This document shows positions 55,100 to 64,000 of a stretch of 64,000 nt of DNA, in pieces. The DNA comes from Planctomycetes bacterium UBA2386. GTDB lineage: Bacteria > Planctomycetota > UBA1135 > UBA2386. The stretch spans positions 249 to 64,248 of the forward strand of contig DDSQ01000172.1 of the NCBI GenBank assembly GCA_002343845.1, read 5' to 3'. The position numbers and the translations under genes are program-made. The notes below the pieces were generated by a model, which did not search any database, had not been told where the DNA came from, and was given only the letters and a program-made list of their open reading frames with translations. The first letter of the stretch is position 1. Each line of letters opens with the position of its first letter.

Positions 55100-56302
55100 A
55101 TGGCGCTTTCGCGGTTGCGACCATCGGTCTGGGTCGGCGCATGGACCCTGGTGGTGGTGGGCGTGTTCGTTGCGCGCGGCGACCTGCGCATCGCTTCGGC
55201 TGCCGAACGCGTCGCGGCCGAACGCGCACCCGGCCCGATCGTCGTGAAAGCGCGCAGCGCTCCGCGCCCGGCAGCGATCGTGCGGCAGCGTGGCCGCGTC
55301 TTCGACACGCGCGGGTTCCTCGTCGTCGGCGCCGAGATCGTGCCGATGCAAGGGCCGCCGCTGCGCAGCGACGGCGATGGCGCGTTCACGATCGAGTTGG
55401 CGCCCGGCAGCACGATCGACCTGCTGGTGCGCGCAGACGGCATGCGCCCGACGTGGTGTCGCGCCAGCGATGGTTCCCCCGAACCGCTGTGCGTGAGCCT
55501 CGAGCCGGCAGCGCCGTGGGATCCGCCGGCGAAGGCGCCGGAGCCGCCGTCGACCCTGCGCGGCGAAGGCGTCGTGCGTGATGCGTTGGCGCGTCCGCTC
55601 GCGGGAGCCTTCGTGACCGCCGACGCGAGCGGCGTCTGGTCGCGCACCGACGACATCGGCCGCTTCGCCTTGCTGCTGCCGACGCCAGCGACGTCGCTGT
55701 TCGTGCATCATCCGGACGGCGGCGACAACGGCATGGGGTCCTACGGCGTCGTTGCGAACCTCGTCGCGCAGCGCTCGAGCGGCGCAATGCCGGTGCCCGA
55801 CGTGGTCGTCGGCCCGGCGACGGGCGTGCGCGGCATCGTGCGCGACTCGCGCGGCCACCCGGTCGCGGGCGTGCCGGTCGAGATCACGGGAGAAGGGCTG
55901 CAGCGGCTCGTCGAGACCGGGCCCGGCGGAGCGTTCCGCGCCGGCGGCCTGCCGCCGGGCAGCTACCGCGTGCATCCTGGCGCGTGGCGCGGCGCGATCG
56001 CCGCTCCGGCGTCCGTCGACCTCGGCGCCGAGCCCGTCGATCTCGATCTGCGGCTGGTGGCCGCGGACGAAGTGCGGCTGCGGGTCGTCGACGAGCGCGC
56101 GTCACCGGTCGCTGGCGTGATCGTGGCGACGATCATCGGCGACGCGCGGCGCGGCATCGCGCGCACCGATGCGAACGGCTACGCCGCGGTGCCGCTCGCC
56201 GACGCGACGGGGTTCGACGTTCGCACCCCAGATCACCACGCGCCGGTTGTCGTTCGCCGCTTCGATGCGGACCCGGCGACGCTCGTCGTGGCGATGCCGT
56301 GA
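55100..56302 (+). CDS. Secreted protein with carboxypeptidase-regulatory-like domains
   Basis: A 400-residue exported or membrane-anchored protein: N-terminal helix VWVGAWTLVVVGVFVARG, then at least three Ig-like carboxypeptidase-regulatory domains. Signatures are RGRVFDTRGFLVVGAEI, GVVRDALARPLAGAFVTAD, GIVRDSRGHPVAGVPVEI and RVVDERASPVAGVIV, each with the G-x-V-x-D-x-x-G-x-P-V/L-x-G-A pattern. These modules occur in many planctomycete surface proteins. No catalytic site is seen. A longer open frame to 55055 adds uncharacteristic sequence, so ATG 55100 is used. Confidence 0.65.
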   Translation: MALSRLRPSVWVGAWTLVVVGVFVARGDLRIASAAERVAAERAPGPIVVKARSAPRPAAIVRQRGRVFDTRGFLVVGAEIVPMQGPPLRSDGDGAFTIELAPGSTIDLLVRADGMRPTWCRASDGSPEPLCVSLEPAAPWDPPAKAPEPPSTLRGEGVVRDALARPLAGAFVTADASGVWSRTDDIGRFALLLPTPATSLFVHHPDGGDNGMGSYGVVANLVAQRSSGAMPVPDVVVGPATGVRGIVRDSRGHPVAGVPVEITGEGLQRLVETGPGGAFRAGGLPPGSYRVHPGAWRGAIAAPASVDLGAEPVDLDLRLVAADEVRLRVVDERASPVAGVIVATIIGDARRGIARTDANGYAAVPLADATGFDVRTPDHHAPVVVRRFDADPATLVVAMP

Positions 56303-56312
56303 CCGGCAACGG

Positions 56313-57365
56313 TCACTGCAGCACGACCATCGCGGCGTTGCTCACGACGAACCCGACGGAGTTGTTGGCGAGCACGGCGGCCTGCGTCGCGATCAGGTAG
56401 CCCGGGAAGCCCGAGGGAACCGGGAACGACGACGTGCCATCCCCCGCACCGTTGGTGGGGAACACGGCGCCGACCACGAGCTCGTTGAGCGGCAGGTATG
56501 CGGAGCACCCCGGAAGGAACGGCGTGCCGGGCAGGTCGAGCGACAGCGCGTAGAAGTCGCCGCCGAACGTGTTCGGCGTCCCGCCGGTCTTGACGACCTG
56601 GATCGTGTTGCCGCCCGTCGGTGCGCCGGACCACGCCACGCCCATGTTGCCGGCACCCACCGGGCAGCCGACGCCCCACACGCCGTTCTGGCCCGGCAGA
56701 AGGTAGGCGACGGTCAGCGTCGGCTTGCCCAACGTGTTCTCGCGCGAGTTGAGCCGGTGCGCGCTCTGCGGCTGGATCTCATCGGCTCGCAGCACCCAGC
56801 CGAAGTTGGCCGCCGGCGCGTCGAGCCAGGACTGCACGTCCGCGGTCGTGGCCGCCGACAGGTCCGAAGAGAACGAGCCGAACGCCGGCATCGACGCGGT
56901 CAGCGTCGCCGTCGCGGCGAAGTCGCCCCCGGGCGTGGTCCACGTGGCGCCGGGGAAGAACGTGTGCAGCCACGTCGCGTCGTTGGTCTGTGCAGCGGCT
57001 CCGCCTCCGCCGTTGCCCGACGCCACGCTGCCGCCTTCACCCCAAACCGCCTGCAGCCGGTGGCCGGTGATCGGCGTCGGTCCGACGACGGTCGTCTGCG
57101 AGGACGTCAAGTTGAGCTGGGCCGAGACGATCTCGGCTCCGGCCGGAACGTGCGCCGCGACGTTGAAACGCAGCACGGCGCGACGAATGAGCCCGGTCGC
57201 GTTGAGCCCGACGAACATGCCCGTGCCGCTGCCGTTGGCCAGGCTGCCCGTGGGGCTTTCGTACAGCGTGCCGTCGGCTGCACACGGCACCACGACGGTG
57301 GTCTGGGCGACGGCGAGTGGCGTGATGGCGAGCAGGAAGGCGGCGGAGCCGAGGGTGCGGTGCAT
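56313..57365 (-). CDS. Secreted DNRLRE-domain protein with planctomycete C-terminal module
   Basis: A 350-residue exported protein, signal peptide MHRTLGSAAFLLAITPLAVA. Residues 20-210 form a DNRLRE-like domain: GTLYESPTGSLANGSGTGMF and GLIRRAVLRFNVAAHVPAGA, then VSAQLNLT and DVQSWLDAPAANFGWVL. The last 120 residues (GVGCPVGAGNMGVAW to SNAAMVVLQ) form a beta module resembling the end of the kelch protein at 43652-45856. Surface or extracellular structural roles are known for DNRLRE proteins. It converges on the regulatory-domain protein. Confidence 0.7.
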   Translation of the reverse strand: MHRTLGSAAFLLAITPLAVAQTTVVVPCAADGTLYESPTGSLANGSGTGMFVGLNATGLIRRAVLRFNVAAHVPAGAEIVSAQLNLTSSQTTVVGPTPITGHRLQAVWGEGGSVASGNGGGGAAAQTNDATWLHTFFPGATWTTPGGDFAATATLTASMPAFGSFSSDLSAATTADVQSWLDAPAANFGWVLRADEIQPQSAHRLNSRENTLGKPTLTVAYLLPGQNGVWGVGCPVGAGNMGVAWSGAPTGGNTIQVVKTGGTPNTFGGDFYALSLDLPGTPFLPGCSAYLPLNELVVGAVFPTNGAGDGTSSFPVPSGFPGYLIATQAAVLANNSVGFVVSNAAMVVLQ

Positions 57366-57505
57366 GCGAGGATGGTGGGTGGTGCGAACCGGGAGGTCGG
57401 GGCCGGGCAACATAGCCTCGCGCGAACATCCGCCCAGCCCCGCAGTCGCGGCCGGTAAGGCGGGGCTCGCGACGTTCGCCGCACCGTTTCTCGCCGAGCG
57501 AACTA

Positions 57506-59218
57506 CTACTTCTTCTCGTCGCCCTTGGCCTTCTCGAGATCTTGCTTCTGCTTGTCGCCGACGGCGTAGACCTCGCCGTGGCCCATCTCCGCGAGCCGGC
57601 GCAACAGGCCCATGTTGGCTTCGCCGAGGCCGATGCAGTGCAGGCGGATGCGACGGAAGGCGTTCATGCGCTTCACGTCCTCGACCAGCCAGTTCTCGTC
57701 CACGTACGGGCCCGGGTAGTAGAGCTGCGGCGTGCGCTTGGCAGGTGCGTCGTACTCCTGGTCGACGACGACGTTCCCTTCGCCGTAGTCCTTGTCGAGT
57801 CCCTCGTAGTCGTCGTACGACGGCGCGCCGTCCGACAGCAGGAAGATCGTGTCGCAGCCCTCGGTGAGCGCTTCCGGATCGACGTAGGCAACCTTGTCGA
57901 CGAACCCGCGCCCGGCCAGGCCGTACGCCTTCTTCAGGCCGGCGTGCATGTTGGTGCGCCCGCGCAGCTGCCCATCGGGTGACTTCACCTTGTCTTCGGG
58001 CGACAGCTTGTCCGGCATCTTCGCTTCGATCGAATCGAGCTCGGCGATCACCCGATCGATGTTGCCCTTGGTCGCCTTGATCATGCCCTTGCACGACTCG
58101 AGCGGTTCCGCCTCGGTGCCGAACCAGACGATGCTGAAGTGCTTGTCGGGCGTGAGACGGAACAGCGAGATGCGCAGGTTCTCGCGCGCGAGATCCCAGC
58201 GCGTGTTGATCTTGTTCCAGGGCAGGTCGCTCTCGTCCATCAGCTCGCGCTTCTTCTTCACGCGTGGGCCGGTGACCGGCGCCGTCGGCGGCTTGCTGCT
58301 CGGATGGATCTCCTTGCACATCGAGTCCGACATGTCGACCACGTAGCAGATGCGTTCGCCCTCGGTCTCGACGCCGAAGAACCGCGGCGCGACGACCGTG
58401 TGCGACGGTCCGGGCCGCTTGACTTCGCCGCGCGCCATCAGTTCGAGCCACGGCTCCTGGTTCACGAACAGCGCCGGGCCCTTGAGGATCCACTGCAGGT
58501 GCCGCGCCATCTGCACCTTGGCGGTGTGCGACAACCCGACGTCGTCGGCGAGCAGGCCGATGTAGGCGGTCAACGCCTCGCGATACTCGGCGTCGTTGAC
58601 GCGCGTGCGGTTCTCGAACAGCGCGCCCGACAACGCGCCGAGGATCGCCATCCGGTCCGCCTCCTTGTTCTTCGGCGGGAACGCGACGCAGTTCGGCACC
58701 ACGACCGCCTTCAGGTTCGCGTTGCGCGAGCCGCCGATCGCCGCGATCGCCGCGGCGCGGTGCAGCGCGCTCTTGCTGTCGATCGCGATGGCGATCACGT
58801 CGCTGTCGCCGACGTGGTCGGTCTGGATGCGCAGCGCCTGCACCCACAGCCAGGTGTCGACCGGCTTCGCGTTCGCGGTGCGCAGTGCGGTGAGGGCGTC
58901 CACGAACTCGGCGCGGTCGAAGTTCCGCCCGAACAGCGCCGCCAGCGTGTAGCGCGACTCGTCGGGGAACGTCTTGGCGTTCGCGTAGTCGCCGGCGAGC
59001 AACGGCAGCGCGAGCGCCAGGCGCGTCTCGGCGAGCCGTTGCCGGCCCTCCACGTGGTGGCGGAACGGGATCCTGACCTTGCACTCGTTGTAGCGGGCGA
59101 GGGCCTGGTCGTAGCCGGGCGGGTTGGGGCTGGTCGGCTGCGCGGGCTTGGCCTGCGCCGGGCACGAGTGCAGGGCGGCGATCAACGCGCCGAAGAACGG
59201 AACGAGCGTGCTACGCAT
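57506..59218 (-). CDS. Secreted von Willebrand factor A domain protein
   Basis: A 570-residue exported protein with signal MRSTLVPFFGALIAALHSC. The N-terminal 250 residues are helical, possibly HEAT-like. The vWA domain starts at about 300 with ICYVVDMSDSM, a MIDAS DxSxS. It continues with HFSIVWFGTEAEPLESC, NMHAGLKKAYGL (the MIDAS Thr appears as RGRTNMHA) and TIFLLSDGAPSYDD. The domain should bind a divalent metal and a protein ligand. The tail is charged (KQKQDLEKAKGDEKK). The start at 59218 is chosen over one ten codons earlier since it begins the signal peptide. Confidence 0.75.
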   Translation of the reverse strand: MRSTLVPFFGALIAALHSCPAQAKPAQPTSPNPPGYDQALARYNECKVRIPFRHHVEGRQRLAETRLALALPLLAGDYANAKTFPDESRYTLAALFGRNFDRAEFVDALTALRTANAKPVDTWLWVQALRIQTDHVGDSDVIAIAIDSKSALHRAAAIAAIGGSRNANLKAVVVPNCVAFPPKNKEADRMAILGALSGALFENRTRVNDAEYREALTAYIGLLADDVGLSHTAKVQMARHLQWILKGPALFVNQEPWLELMARGEVKRPGPSHTVVAPRFFGVETEGERICYVVDMSDSMCKEIHPSSKPPTAPVTGPRVKKKRELMDESDLPWNKINTRWDLARENLRISLFRLTPDKHFSIVWFGTEAEPLESCKGMIKATKGNIDRVIAELDSIEAKMPDKLSPEDKVKSPDGQLRGRTNMHAGLKKAYGLAGRGFVDKVAYVDPEALTEGCDTIFLLSDGAPSYDDYEGLDKDYGEGNVVVDQEYDAPAKRTPQLYYPGPYVDENWLVEDVKRMNAFRRIRLHCIGLGEANMGLLRRLAEMGHGEVYAVGDKQKQDLEKAKGDEKK

Positions 59219-59396
59219 CGGGGAGATCACGGCGGTGGGCGGCCGCACGCGTGAGGGGAGAGGCTAGAACGGTGTGCGTCCGCTGGATAGGGGCGCGCCC
59301 GACTCCGGTCACCCCGACCGGCGTCGCACCATGGCATGGCCGGGCGCAAGGCCAGCCGGTGATCGCGCGGGCCGGTCGCGGGTAAGGTCGGGACCC

Positions 59397-59948
59397 ATGG
59401 GTCAGATCCACTCCGGCATCGACGACGCCCTGCGCGACTGGATCGCAGCCCAGCGGGTGTTCTTCATCGCCACGGCGCCGAGTGGCGAGACCGGCCACGT
59501 CAACTGCTCCCCGCGCGGCGGCGACCCGCTGGTCGTGCTCGACGCCAACACCGTGGCCTGGCTCGACCGCGCCGGCAGCGGGACCGAGACCGCGGCCCAC
59601 CTGCGCCAGAACGGCCGCATCGTCGTGATGCTGTGCGCGTTCGACGGGCCGCCGCGCATCGTTCGGCTGCACGGCCGCGGCGAAGTTCTGCGCGCCGGCA
59701 CGCCCGCCTTCACCGCGCTGCGTGCGCGGCTCCCCGGTCCAGCACTCGGCGTGCGCGCGATCGTCCAGGTACGGCTGACTCGGGTCGCCGACTCGTGTGG
59801 CTTCGGCGTGCCGCGCATGCGCCACGAAGGCGACCGCGAGCAGCTCGCGGCCTGGGCGCAGAAGAAGGGTGAGGCGGGAATCGCCGCCTACGTGCGCGAG
59901 AAGAACGTCGCCAGCATCGACGGCCTGCCGGGCATCGCCGCGGACTGA
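59397..59948 (+). CDS. Pyridoxamine 5'-phosphate oxidase-family protein
   Basis: A 183-residue flavin-binding split-barrel protein. FFIATAPSGETGHVNCSPRG and VAWLDRAGSGTETAAHLRQN, then IVVMLCAFDGPPRIVRLHGRG, are the family pattern of PNPOx-like proteins. RADSCGFGVPR-type sequence VADSCGFGVPRMR is also typical of this subgroup. A role as FMN- or F420-dependent oxidoreductase is usual; true PdxH activity is unlikely because the PdxH C-terminal domain is lacking. It stands alone and converges on aroC. Confidence 0.75.
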   Translation: MGQIHSGIDDALRDWIAAQRVFFIATAPSGETGHVNCSPRGGDPLVVLDANTVAWLDRAGSGTETAAHLRQNGRIVVMLCAFDGPPRIVRLHGRGEVLRAGTPAFTALRARLPGPALGVRAIVQVRLTRVADSCGFGVPRMRHEGDREQLAAWAQKKGEAGIAAYVREKNVASIDGLPGIAAD

Positions 59949-59949
59949 C

Positions 59950-59969
59950 GCGCGCCTCCACTGGCGCGC
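59950..59969. terminator. Hairpin between convergent genes
   Basis: GCGCGCC and GGCGCGC form a 7-bp stem around a 6-nt loop, directly after the stop at 59948. With aroC ending at 60006 on the other strand, it may stop transcription from either side. Confidence 0.5.
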
Positions 59970-60005
59970 CATGGGATTCGCGCCGCTCGCAGGCGCTGCT
60001 TCGGC

Positions 60006-61205
60006 TCAGGAGCCGTAGCCGAACCGCCAGGGCTTGCCGTCCATCGGCAGCTGCGAACGGCGCATGCCGCGCAGTGCATGCAGCCGCGGCCGCATCTCGT
60101 CGAGCGAGTCGCCGCCGAGCTTCTCGAGCAGGGCATCGGCGAGAACGATCGCCAGCAGCGCCTCGGCGATCGGCACGGCGCGCGGGACCTGGCAGAAGTC
60201 GCTGCGTTCGTACTTCGTCTCGGCGGCCGACCCGGTCGCGAGGTCGACCGAACGCTGCGCGGCGAGCGTGGTCGCGATCGGCTTGATCGCGACGCGCGCG
60301 ACGATCGGCAGGCCGTTGCTGATGCCGCCCTCGACGCCGCCGGCGCGATTGGTCGGGCGCGTGAGGTCGTCGCCGTCCACTTCGATCGCGTCCTGGGCGC
60401 CGGTGCCGCGGCGCTTCGTCGCGGCGAAGCCGAGCCCGATCTCGACGCCTTTCGCCGCCGGCATGCCCATCAGCGCGCCGGCGAGCCGTGCGTCGAGCCG
60501 GCGATCGAGCTGCACGTGGCTGCCGAGACCCGGCGGAACGTGCAGTGCGGCGACTTCGACCACGCCGCCGAGCGTGTCGCGATCGCGAATCACCGCCGCG
60601 ATCGCGTCGTGCATGCGCGCGGCGGTCCCTGCGTCCGGGCAGCGCACGTCGTTGCCGGCGGCGGCAGCGAAGCGCTGCGCGAGGATCGTCGGATCGGGCG
60701 GCGGCTCGCCGTTCGACCAGGCGACGTCGCCGATCGCCGTCACGTAGCCGCCGATCGTGATGCCGAACTCGGCGAGCAGCGCGCGGCAGCAGGCGCCGAA
60801 CGCGACCCGCATCGCCGTTTCGCGCGCCGAGCTGCGTTCGAGGCCGAGCCGCAAGTCGCCGTAACCGTACTTCACCGCGGTGGTGAGATCGGCGTGGCCG
60901 GGGCGCGGGATCGTCATCGGCGCGACGTCGCGCTGCGACCAGTTGGCGTGGTCGTGGTTGTCGATCACGAGCGCGATCGGACCGCCGGTGGTCCGCCCCG
61001 CCATCACGCCGCCGGTGATGCGCGCGTGGTCCTGCTCGATCTTCATGCGACCCCCGGCGCCGAAGCCCTGCTGGCGGCGCGCCAGGTCGAGGTCGATCGT
61101 CGCGGCCTCGAGCCGCAACCCCGCGGGCATGCCCTCGAGGATGCCGGTCAGCGACGGACCGTGCGATTCGCCGGCAGTGAGGCAGCGGATCCGCGTCGTG
61201 AACAT
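60006..61205 (-). CDS. aroC: Chorismate synthase
   Basis: A 399-residue enzyme that makes chorismate from EPSP with reduced FMN. The start MFTTRIRCLTAGESHGPSL carries the first signature (GESHG). DLARRQQGFGAGGRMKIE, ITGGVMAGRTTGGPIAL, and RPGHADLTTAVKYG are conserved blocks, as is GLERSSARETAMRVA. GGVEGGISNGLPIV and RHDP-like RSDFCQVPRAVPIAEAL are near the C-terminus. The length is in the usual 350-400 range. It is the last gene of aroB-aroA/K-aroC, 10 bp from its neighbour. Confidence 0.94.
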   Translation of the reverse strand: MFTTRIRCLTAGESHGPSLTGILEGMPAGLRLEAATIDLDLARRQQGFGAGGRMKIEQDHARITGGVMAGRTTGGPIALVIDNHDHANWSQRDVAPMTIPRPGHADLTTAVKYGYGDLRLGLERSSARETAMRVAFGACCRALLAEFGITIGGYVTAIGDVAWSNGEPPPDPTILAQRFAAAAGNDVRCPDAGTAARMHDAIAAVIRDRDTLGGVVEVAALHVPPGLGSHVQLDRRLDARLAGALMGMPAAKGVEIGLGFAATKRRGTGAQDAIEVDGDDLTRPTNRAGGVEGGISNGLPIVARVAIKPIATTLAAQRSVDLATGSAAETKYERSDFCQVPRAVPIAEALLAIVLADALLEKLGGDSLDEMRPRLHALRGMRRSQLPMDGKPWRFGYGS

Positions 61206-61215
61206 CGCGCGCAGT

Positions 61216-62967
61216 CTAGCCCGCGGTTGCGCCCGGCCAGCGGCAGGAGCGGCCGACTTGCGTGAGCGCGGCGGCGACCTGCTCGGCGGTCGGCGCGCTG
61301 GCGTCGAGGCGAACGGTGGCCGCTCGTTCGTAGAGCGGTCGACGACGCGCCAGCACGTCCTCGATCTCGTCGGTGATCGAAGCACCCGTCAGCGACGGGC
61401 GCGCGCCGGGATCGGCGGCGAGCCGCGCGCGCAGCAGCGCCGCGTCGCCGTCGAGCCAGACCACGAACGCGTGCCGCAGCAGTTCGCGCGTCGCCTCGTG
61501 CTCGATCGCGCCGCCACCGAGGGCGACGACGGCGCCAGGACGCAGAGCGTCGGTGCAATGCCGGTGCTCGTGCGCGCGGAACGCTGGCCAGCCGTGCGCG
61601 GCCACGAACGCCGCGATCGGCCCATGGGCCGCGACGAAGTCGGCATCGGTGTCGATGGCGCGTGCACCAGTCGCCGCCGCGAACGCTCGCGCGAACGTCG
61701 ACTTGCCCGCTCCACGCATGCCGACGACGGCGATGCAGCGGCGATCGCGCGCGACGGTGGCGAGGTCGGCCCAGAAGTGCGGGTAGCTCTTGGTCACGCA
61801 GCCGGGTTCGGCGATCGCGATGCCGGGGACCAGCAGGCCGAGCAGGGCGAACGCCATCGCGACGCGGTGGTCGTTCGCCGGCTCCACGGTGCCGCCGCGC
61901 AGCGAGCGGCCGCCACGAACCAGCAGCCCGTCCGGCAGCTCCTGCACGTCGGCGCCGAGCTTGCCGAGTTCTCGCGCCATCACGGCGATGCGGTCGCATT
62001 CCTTGTGCCGCAGGTTCGCGCCGCCGATCACGCGCGTCGTGCCGCTGCGGTGCGCGGCGACGATGGCGAGGTTGCAGAACTGGTCGGGCATCGCCGTCGT
62101 GTCGAGCGTCGCGTCGCCGTGGGCCGGCAGCGTGCGCAGCAGTTCGGCGAGGCCCTGGTCCGGTTGCACGCCGTCGGCGACCAGGTTGCTGGCGCGCACG
62201 CGGGATCCGGTCAGGTGGTCGAGGCACGTCCAGGTGCCCAGGCTGCTCCAGTCGCCGGTTGCGTGCAGGGCGTCGGGTGCTGCGCCGAACCCCCGGTCGA
62301 CGCGGGCTCCGTCGCTGCGGACCTGCGCGCGCACGCCAAGCCGTGCCAGGGTCGCGACCGTCCAGCGCGCGTAGCCCGCCGAGGCAAGATCGCCGGAGAA
62401 CGTCACGTCGATGCCTGCGTCGAGCGCAGCACCCACCAGCAACAGCGACGACACGAACTGGCTCGACGCACTCGGATCGAGGGCGACATGGCTGCCGCGC
62501 GGCACCCCGGCGCGCACGTGCACCGGCGGGCAGCCGTTCGTGTCGGTGCAGTCGATGCCGAGCGATCGCCACGCCGCGGTCAGGGCGCCGATCGGTCGTC
62601 GCAGCATCGCCGGATCGCCGGTGAGGACCCACTCGCCGGGCGTGATCGCGGCGAGCGAGACGAGGAAGCGCAGCGCTGTTCCAGCGTTGCCGCAGTGCAG
62701 TTCGCCGCGCGTCGGCGCCCGCGGGTCCCGGCCGCCGAGCACCACGGTCGCAGTCGGCTCGTCGTGCGTGACGGCGAACCCCAGCGTGCGCAGGCCGTCG
62801 AGCAGTCGGCGGACGTCATCGCTGGCCGTGACGCCGCGCACCGTGCACGGCACTCCGCGTGCTGCTGCGGCGACCAGCAGGCGGTTGGCGTCGCTCTTGC
62901 TGCCTGGCATCAGCAGCACGGCGTCGCTTGGCCACGCCAGGCGCGGCACGGAGCGGGTGGCGGTCAT
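61216..62967 (-). CDS. EPSP synthase fused to shikimate kinase
   Basis: A 583-residue bifunctional enzyme. EPSP synthase (about 1-410): LLMPGSKSDANRLLVAAAAR, LHCGNAGTALRFLVSLAA, NLRHKECDRIAVM and NDHRVAMAFALLG. Shikimate kinase (about 415-583): VGMRGAGKSTFARAFA (Walker A), IDTDADFVA, WPAFRAHEHR (substrate Arg), ALGGGAIEH and RPSLTGAS (lid). So it performs steps 5 and 6 of the shikimate pathway in one chain, with the later step's domain first. Each domain has its expected residues. It lies between aroB (56 bp) and aroC (10 bp). Confidence 0.9.
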   Translation of the reverse strand: MTATRSVPRLAWPSDAVLLMPGSKSDANRLLVAAAARGVPCTVRGVTASDDVRRLLDGLRTLGFAVTHDEPTATVVLGGRDPRAPTRGELHCGNAGTALRFLVSLAAITPGEWVLTGDPAMLRRPIGALTAAWRSLGIDCTDTNGCPPVHVRAGVPRGSHVALDPSASSQFVSSLLLVGAALDAGIDVTFSGDLASAGYARWTVATLARLGVRAQVRSDGARVDRGFGAAPDALHATGDWSSLGTWTCLDHLTGSRVRASNLVADGVQPDQGLAELLRTLPAHGDATLDTTAMPDQFCNLAIVAAHRSGTTRVIGGANLRHKECDRIAVMARELGKLGADVQELPDGLLVRGGRSLRGGTVEPANDHRVAMAFALLGLLVPGIAIAEPGCVTKSYPHFWADLATVARDRRCIAVVGMRGAGKSTFARAFAAATGARAIDTDADFVAAHGPIAAFVAAHGWPAFRAHEHRHCTDALRPGAVVALGGGAIEHEATRELLRHAFVVWLDGDAALLRARLAADPGARPSLTGASITDEIEDVLARRRPLYERAATVRLDASAPTAEQVAAALTQVGRSCRWPGATAG

Positions 62968-63023
62968 GCGCGCGGCGATGGTAGCGAGTGCGGAGCCCGC
63001 CCTTGAGTGCCGGGGTCCTGGCG

Positions 63024-64000
63024 CTAGCGCAATGCTGCGGCGAGCCCAGCCGGAGTCAGCGTGACCGGCCGGCCCGCGCCGATCGCGAACGGCACGATCA
63101 TCGGCACTTCGCCGCCGCGCGCCTTCTTGTCCATCGCGGCGAACGGCCACAGCCGCGCGGCGTCGGCGAACTTCGGCGGGCAGCGTGTCGGCACGCCGAG
63201 GGCGAGCAGGGCGCGCTCGAGCCGCTCGACGACGGCCGGCGGTGCGCCGGCGGCGCGGCACTCGGCGAGCATGCCGATCGCGACGCACTCGCCATGGCGG
63301 AGCGCGCCGGCGGCGAGGCTCTCGATCGCGTGACCGATGGTGTGGCCGAAGTTGAGCCAGCGGCGGCGGTCGGCCTCGTGTTCGTCGTCCTGCACGACGG
63401 CCATCTTCATCACGACGGCCATCTCGATCGCTGCGGTGGCGGCGGCGGCGTCGCGAGCGGCGAGCCGTTCGGCGAACAGTTCGAGCCGCGCGAAGTTCGT
63501 GGCGTCGAGCACGGCGGCCATCTTGATCGCCTCGACGAAGCCCTGGCGCCAGGCGGCGTCGGGCAACGTCGTGAGCCAGCCGACGTCGGCGGCGACCAGG
63601 ATCGGCTGCCGGATCGTGCCGATCTCGTTCTTGCGACCGCCGAGGTCGACGCCGTTCTTGCCGCCGAGCGCAGCGTCACATGCCGCCAGCGTCGTGGTGG
63701 GACATGCGACGAACGGCACGCCGCGCAGCCAGACCGCGGCGAGGAACCCGGCGAAGTCCGTGGTCGCACCGCCGCCGAGCCCGAGCAGCGTGGTGCCGCG
63801 GTCGGCGCCGAGTTCGCGCAGCCGTTCGGCTGCCACGGCGAGATGGCGCAGGTCCTTCGCCGCTTCGCCGGAGGGCACGGGCAGGCAGGGCGCGTCGAGC
63901 GGCGCGGCGATGCGCGCGGCGAGAGCGGTCAGGGCTTCGTCGTGCACGACGACGATCCCGGTGGCACCGGCCTCGCGCAGCAGGGCGGGCAGGCGCGCTT
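63024..64000 (-). CDS. aroB: 3-dehydroquinate synthase (partial, runs off right edge)
   Basis: The C-terminal 325 or so residues of AroB; the frame is open to the edge (reading LPALLREAGATGIVVVHDEA from base 63998 downward). LLGLGGGATTDFAGFLAAVW and FVACPTTTLAACDAALGGKN carry NAD and substrate loops. NEIGTIRQPILVAADVGWL, GFVEAIKMAAVLD and NFGHTIGHAIESLAAGALRH hold the zinc ligands (Glu and two His). A GTG at 63947 would be inside the protein, not its start. The first gene of the shikimate unit here, and it feeds dehydroquinate to the pathway completed by the next two genes. Confidence 0.93.
   Translation of the reverse strand, partial: ARLPALLREAGATGIVVVHDEALTALAARIAAPLDAPCLPVPSGEAAKDLRHLAVAAERLRELGADRGTTLLGLGGGATTDFAGFLAAVWLRGVPFVACPTTTLAACDAALGGKNGVDLGGRKNEIGTIRQPILVAADVGWLTTLPDAAWRQGFVEAIKMAAVLDATNFARLELFAERLAARDAAAATAAIEMAVVMKMAVVQDDEHEADRRRWLNFGHTIGHAIESLAAGALRHGECVAIGMLAECRAAGAPPAVVERLERALLALGVPTRCPPKFADAARLWPFAAMDKKARGGEVPMIVPFAIGAGRPVTLTPAGLAAALR

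Overview
The window looks like two unrelated genomes joined inside one gene. Bases 1 to about 10.24 kb read like a myxobacterium (Polyangia-type): Gly/Ser-rich secreted lipoproteins with beta-propeller or Cys-rich tails, a PilT-type ATPase, PssA, a pirin and a Gre-family factor, with Glu-Leu pairs written mostly as GAG-CTC. From about 10.26 kb to the end the codon habit shifts (more GAA, CTG and TTG). The gene set becomes planctomycete-like: large secreted VCBS, kelch, DNRLRE, vWA and CBM9-like proteins, an LPS-export module, and many amino-acid and cofactor genes. The change falls inside an ABC-F ATPase gene (9693-11264). Its front half resembles Uup and its back half EttA, and the switch sits at a 27-bp Walker B sequence that occurs identically twice more in the window. 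A chimeric assembly join is the simplest reading. No tRNA, rRNA, CRISPR array or insertion sequence was seen.

Left part (1-10.2 kb): the start of an FAD oxidoreductase at the edge, a RecG-C-type ATPase-fold protein, a 683-residue propeller lipoprotein, pssA, pirin, a second lipoprotein, a pilT-like gene, a tiny proline-rich lipoprotein behind an AT-rich palindrome, a four-copy 44-bp tandem repeat, a Gre-family factor and a Cys-rich lipoprotein.

Right part (10.3-64 kb): rsmB-fmt; kdsD followed by a giant LptC/LptA-like protein and an LptD-like barrel (an outer-membrane lipid export module); a DUF481 barrel; a FUN14 protein; an isopropylmalate-synthase-like gene divergent from an aspartate kinase that is translationally coupled to an unusual signal peptidase; purF; two neighbouring secreted-protein genes that each carry one in-frame stop codon; a hipBA toxin-antitoxin pair with nested dyads upstream; pyrE followed by a MobA-like/nitroreductase fusion; a complete pdxR-pdxS-pdxT vitamin B6 locus; several secreted planctomycete proteins; and a shikimate cluster aroB-aroA/K-aroC in which EPSP synthase and shikimate kinase form one polypeptide.

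The strongest lead for something undescribed is the VCBS-repeat gene at 38494-39822. A single TGA interrupts one continuous frame between an N-terminal piece (signal peptide plus first repeat) and the remaining four repeats. The TGA is followed directly by a Cys codon and, 12 nt later, by a perfect 7-bp hairpin with a 5-nt loop, an arrangement that could be a bacterial SECIS element. A selenocysteine-containing secreted propeller protein is therefore possible. The neighbouring gene has an in-frame TAG only about 740 bp away, so mutation or sequence error must be tested first.
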